Under the pieces are notes generated by a model, which had not been told where the DNA came from, made no database searches, and saw nothing but the letters and a program-made list of their open reading frames with translations. The position numbers were made by a program, and so were the translations under genes. From assembly GCA_004151065.3 (NCBI GenBank), contig NWUY0300051244.1:1-30139 (forward strand): 30,139 nucleotides of DNA. Reading direction: 5' to 3'. The stretch comes from Larix sibirica (lineage: Eukaryota > Streptophyta > Pinopsida > Pinales > Pinaceae). Shown here one piece after another: positions 1 through 9,928 of this stretch (its first letter is position 1; each line of letters starts with the position of its first letter).

Positions 1-1030
1 GGCATTAATTGTTCCAAGTATTTATTTTAGGAATGTTAAGAACATACTAATTCTTTTTTTTTTGTTACATGTTTTGCATGTGCAAGGGCTTAATTATTTC
101 TATTTCCAAATGACTAGGTGAGCACCAAGTTAGAGATATGGATGTATATCTTGAACCTCTTATTAATGAACTTTTAAAGTTATGGGCCAACACACTATGA
201 ATGGCATCTCTAAATCAATAGACCAAAAAAAACAATTTCAATTCCATGGAATACTTACATGGACAATTCATGATGCATCAACGTGTAATGTCTTGGTTTT
301 AAGCCTTTCATATCAAGTTTCGTTATGCCATGTTATACATAGGCTCTTTTATTACTTTACTTATAACACCATGAGATATACATGCCGTGGTGATTTTGAA
401 TACTTATAAATATTGTCAATTTTGTATCTAATAAAAAAATCAAAATTGACTAAGCCTAAGTAACTAATGGGGCTATGACACCACAGGAGGGGAAAGGTGA
501 GGAGGTATATGGAACGGTTACAAGCCTAGTTTCCTATGTCACTTATTCCTAGTTTACCTAACCATTTTCACTATTGCATTACCCTTCACTTTATTATGAT
601 GTCGATAATAGGAATATAAGTTAAGCTTTTGGTTGAGATGAGTATACGACAAGTGGAGGGACAACAAGACTTTAATACTTATGGAGAACCTAACCATCTT
701 CTTAAATCATGCAATCATCTCCTAAATTTTGGGAATCAATAAAAATTTAGAGAGGACACTTGGTCCCTATTATTTAGGACAAAGAGTTAGAGTAGGACTC
801 CTTCACTCCGCTTGCACAAGCTTGGGAGGGCTAATTCGAAGAGAAGAGATTGGGGTGAGTGCACTCAGGAGAGAGATAGAGAAAGATTGATGGTAAGAAG
901 GAGGAGGAAATGGTAGAGAGCATGTTATAAAGAGAAAAATAAATACTTGGAATAAAATAAAATAAAATGTTTTTCCCTTAAAGCAGTCCAAAAACCTTGT
1001 GAGCAAGAAGAGAAAGAAAGAAAATTATGG
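1..1030. other. AT-rich intergenic DNA, no gene recognised
   Basis: Short open frames occur (for example 182-409 and 803-1006), but none resembles a known family and all have the composition of random AT-rich DNA. A purine-rich run at about 1002-1026 lies just before the LTR at 1031. It resembles a polypurine tract, but gag lies downstream of this LTR, so it is probably chance or a trace of an older neighbouring element. Confidence 0.6.
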
Positions 1031-1299
1031 TGTTAGAATATAAAAGTCATATAGACTATAGACTTATGCATATTAATAAATTCACTTGGTAACTTTAGGT
1101 TACTTTATGTATAATTGTTGTATTAAAGTACATATGAGTCATTGTAGGGTTTGTGCAATTAGGGTATGAGTAGTTAGGGGTTTATGTCATCTCATTATTA
1201 TAAAGAGAAGATTGTCCTCTTCATTTTATAATATAGAAGAACCATTTCTCTCATTTAGTTCTCTCTTTTTGTTCTTAGTTTTATTGTGTTTGGTTTTCA
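1031..1299 (+). repeat. 5' LTR of copia I
   Basis: It begins TGTTAGAATA and ends CA at 1298-1299, the TG...CA termini typical of LTRs. Six bases later comes an initiator-tRNA-Met-like primer-binding site. The length of 269 bp fits small plant copia LTRs. Its terminus matches that of the minus-strand copia LTR ending at 29073, but the bodies differ. No second copy is in the window, so the boundaries rest on termini and PBS only. Confidence 0.75.
1198..1204 (+). promoter_or_regulatory. Putative TATA box in LTR of copia I
   Basis: TTATAAA lies about 95 bp before the LTR end and is followed by CT-rich sequence, a usual arrangement for a plant LTR promoter. The call rests on position and motif only. 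Confidence 0.4.
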
Positions 1300-1304
1300 T
1301 AATA

Positions 1305-1317
1305 TGTTATCAAAGCC
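1305..1317 (+). other. Primer-binding site of copia I
   Basis: TGTTATCAAAGCC resembles the plant consensus TGGTATCAGAGCC, complementary to the 3' end of initiator tRNA-Met. It sits just downstream of the CA end of the LTR. Confidence 0.7.
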
Positions 1318-2022
1318 ACAGTCATAGGAAGTTGAAGTGAAGCAAGAGAAGGACCTAGGGATTGCCAAATTTAGTGACAGACCGAGAGACTCCATTTGAT
1401 ACACGCCTATAATCCAAAGTGGTTTTGGACTAGCTGAAACTAGGTATTGTCTTTCTAATTTAAAAGACACGCATCATTATTTTGCTCAATTTAAAGCTAG
1501 GTTCAAATTTTAAGGGAGAAACATTTTTATTTCAATACTAAAACCATATTTAAATATTTTTCTAGGTTGAATGAAAGATTAAAAATTAGAAAACAAGTGA
1601 AGTGGGAAATTTGATTTGCAAATTTCTAAGCATAAATTTTGGATAGTTGTTTTTTCTAGTCATAGGATTGTACGTACCATACAAAATTCATAACGCAAAC
1701 CATACATTTTCTAGGTTTTTTTATTAGTTCTAGATCTCTAGAATTTTTCTTCTAATTTATGTTTTTAGGAAGAATTTTGAACCTTTTCAGTAATTTCTAT
1801 AATTTTAGAATGAAGTTTCTATATTTAAGCAATAGCTTGGAATATTTGTAGTAGATATTTGCATTTTTCTATTTTAGTTTCATAAATTTCTATAGTCTTT
1901 TATAGAAATTTGACTAAGCAGTCGTAGCTTTGGAATTTGGGAGAAAACCCTTGGTTTTCTAGGCATCCTTATAGTAATTTGGCCTCTATTTCAACACTTT
2001 TATTGTAAATTTATTTGACAAA

Positions 2023-2875
2023 ATGGCTATCTTGTCCAATATCATGTTGGAGGGTATCCAAAAATTCTCCGATAAAAATTAAAATACCTGGAAATAGTGT
2101 GTGTTAGCCATTTTTTAGTACAAGTGTTTGAATCATCTTGTGTTGGGGAAGGAAAATTGATCAACAACATTGGGAAAAGACCAAAACAAATATGATGAGT
2201 GAAATACAATAGAGGTAATTCTCATAAAGGTATTTATGATTGATGAGATGCTTCCAAAAGTGTTGCATGATGGTGCTAAAAAAGGATGGTGCAACCATTT
2301 TGAAGCACTTGAAAGACTTGCATGGAGTCTCAAACAAAGATAGAGCCTTTGTTTCTAAAAGATATATTGTTTTCTTTTAAGATGAATGAGAATGAATCTT
2401 TATATGAAAATTTTGTAAAGATTAAGGATATTAGAGAATAGTTGAATGCCATTGGGCGGAATTTATAAGAAGAAAAGATGGCAGTAATTACTCTCAATAG
2501 TTTACTAGTTGCATCTAAAAAAATTATTGAAACGCTTAATATTGTTGCTACGGAAAAATACCGAAAGTTTGATGAGTTACACATAATTTTTTTGTAGCAA
2601 AATAGATGGAAAAAACAATTTAATAGTGAAAATAAATTAGTGAGTTTAGAACTAGAAGCAAACCTCAAGGATAAGGACAAGTTTGCTCAAGAGAACAATG
2701 GAAGAAGTAGTCAAGGCAACACAGATGAATCAAGTAATTAAAATATCTTCAAATTTCATTATTGTAGAGAGGCAGGTCATAGAAATTAGTTTTGTAGAAA
2801 ACAATTGTAGGATGAAAATCACAACGAGGGAGGCTCTTAGCGGAAGGAGAAGGAACGTGTTGTAGAACATTAGGA
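2023..2875 (+). pseudogene. Copia gag pseudogene
   Basis: Gag forms the virus-like particle and binds the element RNA. Starting at the ATG at 2023, pieced-together reading gives the copia gag pattern: a KFSDKN...TWK start, then HFEALERLAWSLK and ...DRAFVSK, then a helical region with SLYENFVKIKDIR (about 2396-2434). A decayed CCHC zinc knuckle follows at about 2750-2800; its first Cys codon reads Phe and a TAG lies inside it (HYCREAGHRN*FCRK). There are many in-frame stops and at least one frameshift, so no full-length protein can be made. The small open frames at 2683-2865 and on the opposite strand are shadows. Confidence 0.8.
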
Positions 2876-2927
2876 AGATACTACTCTCTTCACTTTCATG
2901 GATAGGAAAATAAATCATGGAGAATCC

Positions 2928-3361
2928 TCTACTTGGTATATTAACTATGGTGCATCATGCCATTTCACCAATAAATGTGATTAGTTTGTTCATTGTGAGG
3001 CTTATCTTTCATATTTTATTTTTGGTGGTGGAGAGGAGTTCATAATATAGGGAAAAGGAAAAGTATAGATTACCTTGAGAGGTAAGTGGTTGTTATTCCT
3101 TAATGTCTACTATGTAGCAAGTATTGAATAGAATATGCTTTCAATCAGTCAAATTATGAGGCAAACCCCCACTTGCATGTTATATTCAGTGCCCATAAAT
3201 GCTACATGGTTGACAAGGGCAATAAGAGGATGATTACTCTTCGTATTGAAGATGCCGAACTTTCTCTGATAGTTAATATAGAGGAAACCAAAGAACACAT
3301 TTTTTGTCCATGCATCTTCAAGAAATTAGTTCACTTTCGCATCAATGGTATGGACATCTAA
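2928..3361 (+). pseudogene. Copia protease and pre-integrase fragment
   Basis: WYINYGASCHFT at about 2935-2970 matches the copia aspartic protease signature WYIDSGASCHMT. The catalytic Asp is replaced by Asn and the Ser by Tyr, so the active site is dead. Downstream, YYVAS (near 3110) and NMLSISQI (near 3135) match the conserved LLSVGQL region. CYMVDKGNKRMI (about 3200-3235) resembles the start of the pre-integrase domain after a frameshift. Homology ends by about 3361. Confidence 0.75.
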
Positions 3362-4904
3362 ATTTTCAAGAAAACAACTAGAGAAAAATAACACATCCAC
3401 AAAAATAACACAAGACATATCCTAGGAAAACCCACTATAAGAAAAACCCTAGCTAGAAGTGAGGACTATGCCTTGATTATTTCTTCTCCATTACGTAATG
3501 CAAATACAAAGAAAGTGGTACTCTCTATGGAGTTACAAAATCTACTACTTCCCCTATTATGCTCTAATAACCACTCCCTTGTTGTTGCTCAACTATGGAA
3601 CAATACAATAACATCATAAGAATGGAACCCCTTCTTCTCCTAACGACCTGATATTTAACATAGTATGATAGCCATCCACAATTAATTTTATGGTTTTTGC
3701 ATGCATCAATTTCTGATTAGGGTTAGGGTTTTGGAAATTATAGAATGTTCTTAAAATTCCACATGTGGCTATCTCCACATGTGTGAGAAATGAGGCTGAC
3801 GTGGAATCCACTTGGTACCATGGTGGTCGACTAGATAGGTCTACTTGTGGGAGGAACAACTTATTCATATGAACTCCGATTGAGGTGATTCTTCCATCAT
3901 TGGAAAGGATCAGGCTTTAGAATAATGTCAAGGGGAATTACATCAGTGATGAACTTTTGACCCCCAAAAATGTTTTTTAATCCCTCAAATATGACCAAAA
4001 GGTTCTAGACCCCAAATATGCAAAGTGATACCTACCCCTAAAATGGGGCCTACAAGTGAATTCATCCAATCTCTCCACCCAAAAAGCACCAAAATAGACG
4101 ACAAATTATATATTTCTCCATTTCGTATCAATGCTTCGACAAACCAACCCTATTGTTAGCAAATTCATGGCCCAAAATCAAATGAGATCAACCCAATAGA
4201 TGATACATAAATCCAAAGACAAATGTTCGACCAACTAAACTAGAATTTCAATAAATTTCAAGCATGTTGCTAACCTCAAAACTAAATATCCCACATATGT
4301 TATAATTTCCCATCTCACTAAACTTAAAACTCCCATAGTGACAAAGTAGATTGAGGTTCACAAAAAGTATGGGAATATGTTGAGGATAAAGGCTTGATCC
4401 TCCTTGATCCACTCCATTTTCCATTTGTCCTTATAGTGTCTTGACATATTAATATTAAGTATGTAATTCAAGGAATTGGAAAAATATTGGGGCCATCCCA
4501 TTTTTGACAAATCTCTAATATCTAGCTAAACCAATTTGTTAGCCATGCATATTTTGTGTGAGTTTTACAAGTTCTGAGAGTATGTAAAATGTGTATAGAT
4601 TGAAGCAAGAAAAAACTCTCTAATTCTCTCAATAGTTCTTAAAAGGGGGGAATGACATCCAGGTTCTATTTGTATCACTTAACAAATGTTGTGTGATGAA
4701 TCACCAAGGATCATGACATTCTTAATTTCCATGATCTGCAAAATAATCATTCCTTGATAAGTAAATTTCATAGGAGGTAGAAAATTGGTCTACATATGCC
4801 TATGTAGACTCTCTTTGAGCTCTTTATGTTCATGGATTTAGATGTTGGATGGGGCTCACATCCCCCTCTATATCTTGATGTAATTTCCTTCCCCACCCTT
4901 ATCT
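3362..4904. other. Unrecognised intergenic DNA with one repeat-like segment
   Basis: No coding family is recognised. Around 3405-3460 a stretch resembles 12730-12785 (shared TAACACAAG... followed by AAAACCC), suggesting the same class of non-coding interspersed repeat. An 84-codon minus-strand open frame at 3614-3868 has no recognisable domain. A short TTAGGGTTAGGG occurs near 3717-3728. Confidence 0.5.
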
Positions 4905-4933
4905 TAGCCATGGGGAAATTTCTTGCCCGAATA

Positions 4934-6280
4934 ATAGCCTTTGAGATTTTTTATAATGCTTGATGGGATCCCCAGTGTCCCTCTTTCAATATCCTCCTCT
5001 CAGCATTTGCTACTTTATCTTTATAAAATAGGATATATTGGATCATTTATGAGTATCTATCCTTCTCCTAGCTCAATTCCCACTTGGATCATAAAAGACG
5101 ACAAGTTCTCATCCAATGGAAGTTGTCTCACTTTTTTGGGGGGGAAGAGGGTTCTATGGATTTTTGTTTGAAGCTAAAGAGGATCGAGATCTTATTTTTC
5201 GAAATGGGCCTTACTTTTTTGGAACTAGAGGAATTTATATTAATAGATGGATGTTAGATTTCAATCTAGAGGTCAATGTTTTTTACTATTCCTATTTGGG
5301 TTCATCTCCCCTATTTTCCTCTACAATGTTTGGGTGAGGATTCATTAAGGAGTATCAAAAACTCTCTCACAAATATATTGACAAATAAAATCCTAAGGAT
5401 AGTATGTTTGCATGTGCCTAAATATATGTGGAATTTGATATAGAAAAGAGTTTGTTAGAAGTGACTATACTAACCCTAGACAATTGGAATCATTTTTGAA
5501 AGATTGACTATGAGTAGCTCTTATTTAAATGAAAAACCTATCATGAGTATTGGAATTTTGAAATATATTGCAAAAATAATATTTCATCGGCTCAATCAAT
5601 CCTTGAAAAAGAAGATCAGTGGAATGTGGTTAAGAAAACTATGAGTTCAAATAAGCAAATCAACTCCAACGCTCTCACATTGATCCCTTCCTCTTCATCC
5701 CAACCCCTATCTAAGCTTGTCCCTTCTAATGCAGCCCCACATAAAATAGCCCCAATACCTATTGTAATTGCTCTAATTTGGATCTCTTCTAATTCTATCT
5801 TTGTGCCTCTCTTGGTCACTTTGAAGCTCTATCATAGCTAGATCCTCGGTCTTTTATGGAATTAGTAAAGCCATCAATAAAGGACCGTATTCAAGTTTTC
5901 CCCTAAGAGAATTCATCTACATTTCTTCTCAAATAAATCCCCTCTATTCCTTGAGGATGTAATATATACATATTGGTTGGAAGAAATTTATCCTATCTTG
6001 GATTAACCCCCAATATTTGGGGTTTTGTAAAGGAAGAAATATCAACATTAGATCGATGAAGTATAAAAGACAGATAACGACGAAAAAGGGAAGCAACTCA
6101 AATTTTTGGAGAGGAAACTACTACGGGAAATAACACAAGAGACAATAAACAAGGAAAATATCTTAGGCACACAATCAACCATTGAAAAATCTATGGGAAT
6201 CATATCAAAGAACAAAATTCGAGGGATTTAGACCCCTTCTTTCGGGGGGAGGCATTCATAATCCTTCCAATGTTAAATAA
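4934..6280 (+). pseudogene. LINE A ORF1 (DUF4283-type) pseudogene
   Basis: ORF1 of plant L1 elements binds element RNA and chaperones it. The DUF4283 core spans about 5030-5275: IGYIGSFMSIYPSPSSIPTW, then after a frameshift GGRGFYGFLFEAKEDRDL and IFRNGPYFFGTRGIYINRW. It aligns residue for residue with the LINE C protein (GKGFFAFVFECKQDRELIF). A Ser/Pro-rich tail at about 5626-5841 and a basic region near 6050-6120 follow, ending GGIHNPSNVK and TAA at 6278-6280. No zinc knuckle is seen. The first bases of the element are uncertain; homology to LINE C begins near 4910. Confidence 0.8.
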
Positions 6281-8480
6281 TGAATATTGTCTACTGTAAT
6301 GGTAGAGGAATGGGTAGAAAATTAAAAGAAGAATTCATGTGATATATTATTAAGTCTTAAAAACTAGCTAACCTCTTCCTCCAAGAGACAAATCTAGAAG
6401 AAACTAATATGTTGAAAGTTAGAAAAAAATAATGGCCATGAAGTTAAGGAAATGTTATAATTTAAAGGCGGTGTGTTTGGAGGTATCTACAAATAATGGG
6501 ATAGCACCCTTCTATAAGAGAAAATTTGTCAACAAACTCATGAACATTTGGGTCTCTTAGATTGACCCACATAAACTCAAGTAAAATATTTCATATCTTT
6601 AAAATTTATATGGTTGTATCCTACAAGAAGAAAGGAAATTATTAGTATTCACTACATGTACTTGAAGGGTTAGAGGTAACAAAAAAAAAAATATTATGGT
6701 GGTCGAATTTAATTTGGTTCTATCAAGAAAAGATAATAGAGGAGGTTCTATTGGAAGGGATCCATTTATAGATAATATGGAGGAAATTTTTATGGAGTGG
6801 GATCTCAATGATGTTAAACTAGTTGAAGGGGAATACACTTGGACAAATTAAAGATCCGGGCCCAGTAAGATTTATTGCTCAATTGTATCACTTCTTACTC
6901 CATAGTGATATCTCACTCAAAATTTTCCAATTACTTCCCATAGAATCCCCTAAAAAACCTTTTATCATAAACAAATAGCTCTCTATTTAATCCCCCTGTT
7001 GAATTATGGGCTACTTCCTTTCTGATTTAATCCTCTCTAGCTTTTCAATCCAATAGAGAGAGAAATTATAAAAGAGAATTGGGTGTAGTTCATTGTTGGT
7101 TCTTGATCATTTTTTTGGTAACAAAAAGCTAAAGGTATTCAAGGTTGCACTAAAGTATTGAGACAAATCCTCATATGTATCTCCGGATAAATAAAAAAAT
7201 CTTCTGATTTGTTAGCTAGAAGAACTTCAATATCACTTGAAAAATGAAGAAATGTTTTCGAAAAATCAGCAAGAAAAAATAATCACATTTTCAAAGATTC
7301 ACAAAAAAATAGATCCGAGGAGTAGATGTGGAGATTAAAGGAAATGATAATGTGGCTATAGTAAGGAGAGAATAATATATATTTCTTTCACTAGTGGGCT
7401 AAAGCAAGGGAAAAAAACATTTAAGGAAATAAACCTAGACAACGGGACAATATTGGAATATTTTAAAGAAATTAAATCAATGGTAGAAACCCACTTTCAA
7501 TCCATTTATGTAGAGGAAGATGAGTTGGATATACTTCTATACACATTATGGAAGAGAGAACATTTATCAACTTGTCTTGGGGAAAGATAAGCAAGGGCTT
7601 AATCAAGAAATAACATAAGAGGAAATAATAAAGGCAATATGGGGATTAGCTCCTAACAAGGCACCCAAACCAGATGGATTTTCTACATAGCCTATTGGTT
7701 CATCATCAAATCATATTTGGGACACATGCTATTGCATGCATAGAAAAGAATAAAAATATGGAGTGGCAACAATTCTTCAATATTATCCCTTATTCCTAAT
7801 GAGTTAAATACATCCTCATTCAAAAGATTCCATCCTATTTCATGTTTCAATTCCTTAGACAAAATTATGAACAATATCATGGCCAAAAAATTCAAGAACA
7901 TCCTCCCTAAAATAATATCCTATAGTCAAGGTGGTTTCAGGTAGAGATGATAGATAATTGACAACATAATAATGCTTCAAGAGGAAATCCACTCCAATCG
8001 AGAGAGCAAAAAGAAATGATGATCATAAAATTGGAAATGGCCAATGATTTTGATCAAGTAAGGAATTCCTTTTATTTGATGTCCCTGTGAAATTTGGCTT
8101 TGAACATCAATTTGTAAAATGGATCCAAGCATGTGTTTGTTATCCTTGGATTTCCCTATTAGTCAATGGGTAGTCCATAACTTCTTTAAATGTAGTATGG
8201 TACTTATATAAGGTTTCCTTTATTGCCCCTTCTTTATATCATAACGAGTGAAGCATTGAGTAGAAAATTGGAATCTTAAAGGATCATATGAAATCTTAGT
8301 TGGCTCAGATTTGTCAAAAGGGTGAAGCTAATGAACAATTCACAATTTGTAGGTAACACTCTTCTTCTTGGGGTATCATTAACTATGATCATGAAAAAGG
8401 TTTCAAGGTAGTCGTAAATTAGTTTCTAAGTGCTTCTAGTAGGAAGGTTGATGAAGGGAAAATCAGTTAATATTGTTCTT
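6280..8480 (+). pseudogene. LINE A ORF2 (endonuclease/reverse transcriptase) pseudogene
   Basis: ORF2 nicks target DNA and copies the element RNA onto it. The ATG at 6280 overlaps the ORF1 stop (TAATG). The endonuclease starts YCNGRGMGRKLKEE, has the FLQET motif (near 6380), and has VEFNLVLSRKDNRGGSI near 6700 in place of the usual GGDFN motif. The RT region starts with NKAPKPDGF (about 7650). Next come LEMANDFDQV (about 8030, motif A with catalytic Asp kept), KFGFEHQFVKWIQAC and LLVNG. Last is QFVGNTLLLG (about 8340), where the catalytic YADD aspartates are lost. Several frameshifts and stops occur. The C-terminal part after RT is missing. Confidence 0.85.
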
Positions 8481-8520
8481 GTTGGGAGAGGATATTGTTG
8501 ATGTTGGGAGAGGATATTGT
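8481..8520. repeat. 22-bp tandem duplication at the LINE A/B junction
   Basis: GTTGGGAGAGGATATTGT occurs at 8481-8498 and again at 8503-8520, exact over 18 bases. It lies where homology to LINE A ends and before LINE B ORF1 becomes recognisable. Confidence 0.9.
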
Positions 8521-8524
8521 AGTA

Positions 8525-9928
8525 ACTCAGATTCAAATTCTGGATCTCGAAGGAAATATGTTGGTAGGTAATTTTATGGTTCGAAGGGTGCGAATTCCAA
8601 GTATTATCTCATAGATGGAAGAGGTGTGGGGACTGGGACTGGGTTATATTCCAGTGGCTCACTTGCTTTCCATGGTATGGATAGGTTTCATCTTTAGATT
8701 GGTGTGGGAAAATTACATTGGTTCTCAAGGAGATATGGTTTATAGGAAAATATTACCTAGAATTAAAACCATGGCACCCTCTTTTTTATGCTAAAGTAGA
8801 GCCAATGGTGAGTACCCTATGTGGTTAAATATTTCGAGGATTTCTATGGATTTTTGGACAAAAAAAACCTTTGTTCCATGGGAAATTAGCTTGGTAAGTC
8901 TATTTTGGTGGATGATGGATTTTCTAATGAGGGTTTGTGGTCTGTAGCCATGATTTTGGTTGAGCTACATTATAGTCACGGATTGTATGAATCCATAGAA
9001 TGAATTAAGGGGTCTCAAAGATACACACAAGTTTTGGACTTAATATCCCTTTTATGTGTTTTTGGTGTCATGTGTATGGGCATATTGTGAAGTATTGCAA
9101 TCAATTGTTTTCAAAGAGGATTTGGTGGAAAAAATGTGAGTATAGGGGGTTGGAAGTGGAGGATAAGGTAGACAAGAAATAATATTTCTTATAGACTCGG
9201 GATATGGGCTCTATTGTAGTACATGAAGATAATGATAAGACTGTAGAGAATGAAAATGGGTGTGGAGATGATGCTAGTTCTAAAGGTGATGTATCCATTC
9301 TTGTTGTAGTTGGAAAATATTTAGTTAGGAGAAAAGATGGGTGATAAATTGAATTCCAATTTTAAGAAGGTTTCCTCCTTCACTGATGTTGATCACAATG
9401 ACATCAAGTGCATTAGAGTTGATATTTTAGGTGTTTTTGGTAAGTCAATGGTTTCAAATTTGTGTTCTTTTTCAAATGATATTTTAGTGGGGGCTATGGA
9501 GGAGGGCTAGTACTATTCCCTCTAGGGAGGTTAAGATACCCAGAGTAGACCCCTCAAGACCACAAAAGCCTTTCTCATTGCAAATTCTATGGGTGCTCTC
9601 TCGATTTTTCTCAAAGGTACTCCTATTATAGAGTGTAAGTTGTATGTTGGTTTTGATGCATATGTTGGTTCATCTATCGCATTAACTATATCTAGAGGGC
9701 TTAATCATTATCTATGATTCCCAAAAAGAGGATTCAATGAAGGCTCTAGAGCCATTAGGAAGGTTACAGTTGGACTCTTCTATTGAGGGTGGAAACCTTT
9801 TTGTGGGCCATTCATCTTCCATTAAGAGGGCCCAAGAACAAGCGATGAAGGAAATAAATCAAGGTAAGAAGAGGCTTATCATAAGGGTCCTTAGAGTGGG
9901 ATTCACCCCATTAATTAATTCTTCATGA
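8525..9928 (+). pseudogene. LINE B ORF1 (DUF4283 plus zinc knuckle) pseudogene
   Basis: The DUF4283 domain is visible across frames at about 8640-8800, with WIGFIF and then WFIGKYYLELKPWHPLFYAK. The downstream DUF4283-associated region follows as GKSILVDDGFSNEGLWSVAM and ILVELHYSHGLYESIE. A complete CX2CX4HX4C zinc knuckle (CFWCHVYGHIVKYC) lies at 9057-9098 with all four metal ligands intact. The last part (about 9737-9928) is a basic tail ending FTPLINSS and TGA at 9926-9928. Several stops and frameshifts lie between. The true N-terminus is not identified, so the left edge is approximate. Confidence 0.82.

Larger units (their letters stand above)
1031..3361 (+). mobile_element. Truncated Ty1/copia LTR retrotransposon (copia I)
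   Basis: The order is 5' LTR (1031-1299), primer-binding site (1305-1317), a leader of about 700 bases, gag (from 2023), protease, and the beginning of the pre-integrase region. This order of parts and the protein motifs are those of Ty1/copia. Integrase, RT, RNase H and the 3' LTR are absent, so the element is cut off near 3361. Stops and frameshifts throughout show it is long dead. Confidence 0.85.
4905..8480 (+). mobile_element. LINE A, decayed L1-type non-LTR retrotransposon
   Basis: It is a two-ORF LINE: ORF1 with a DUF4283-type RNA-binding domain, then ORF2 with apurinic-type endonuclease and reverse transcriptase. Its ORF1 is closest to LINE C in this window: LIFRNGPYF occurs in both and the spacing is the same. 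It runs into LINE B near 8480-8525 and lacks everything after the RT palm. It has many stops and frameshifts, more than LINE C. Confidence 0.88.

Noticed and set aside
3717-3732. Telomere-like TTAGGGTTAGGG
   Set aside because: There are only two units, and of a 6-base rather than the usual plant 7-base type. This is too short to be an interstitial telomere.
3614-3868. 84-codon minus-strand open frame
   Set aside because: It has no recognisable domain, no neighbouring element structure, and lies in unrecognised repeat-like DNA. Its length is within chance expectation.
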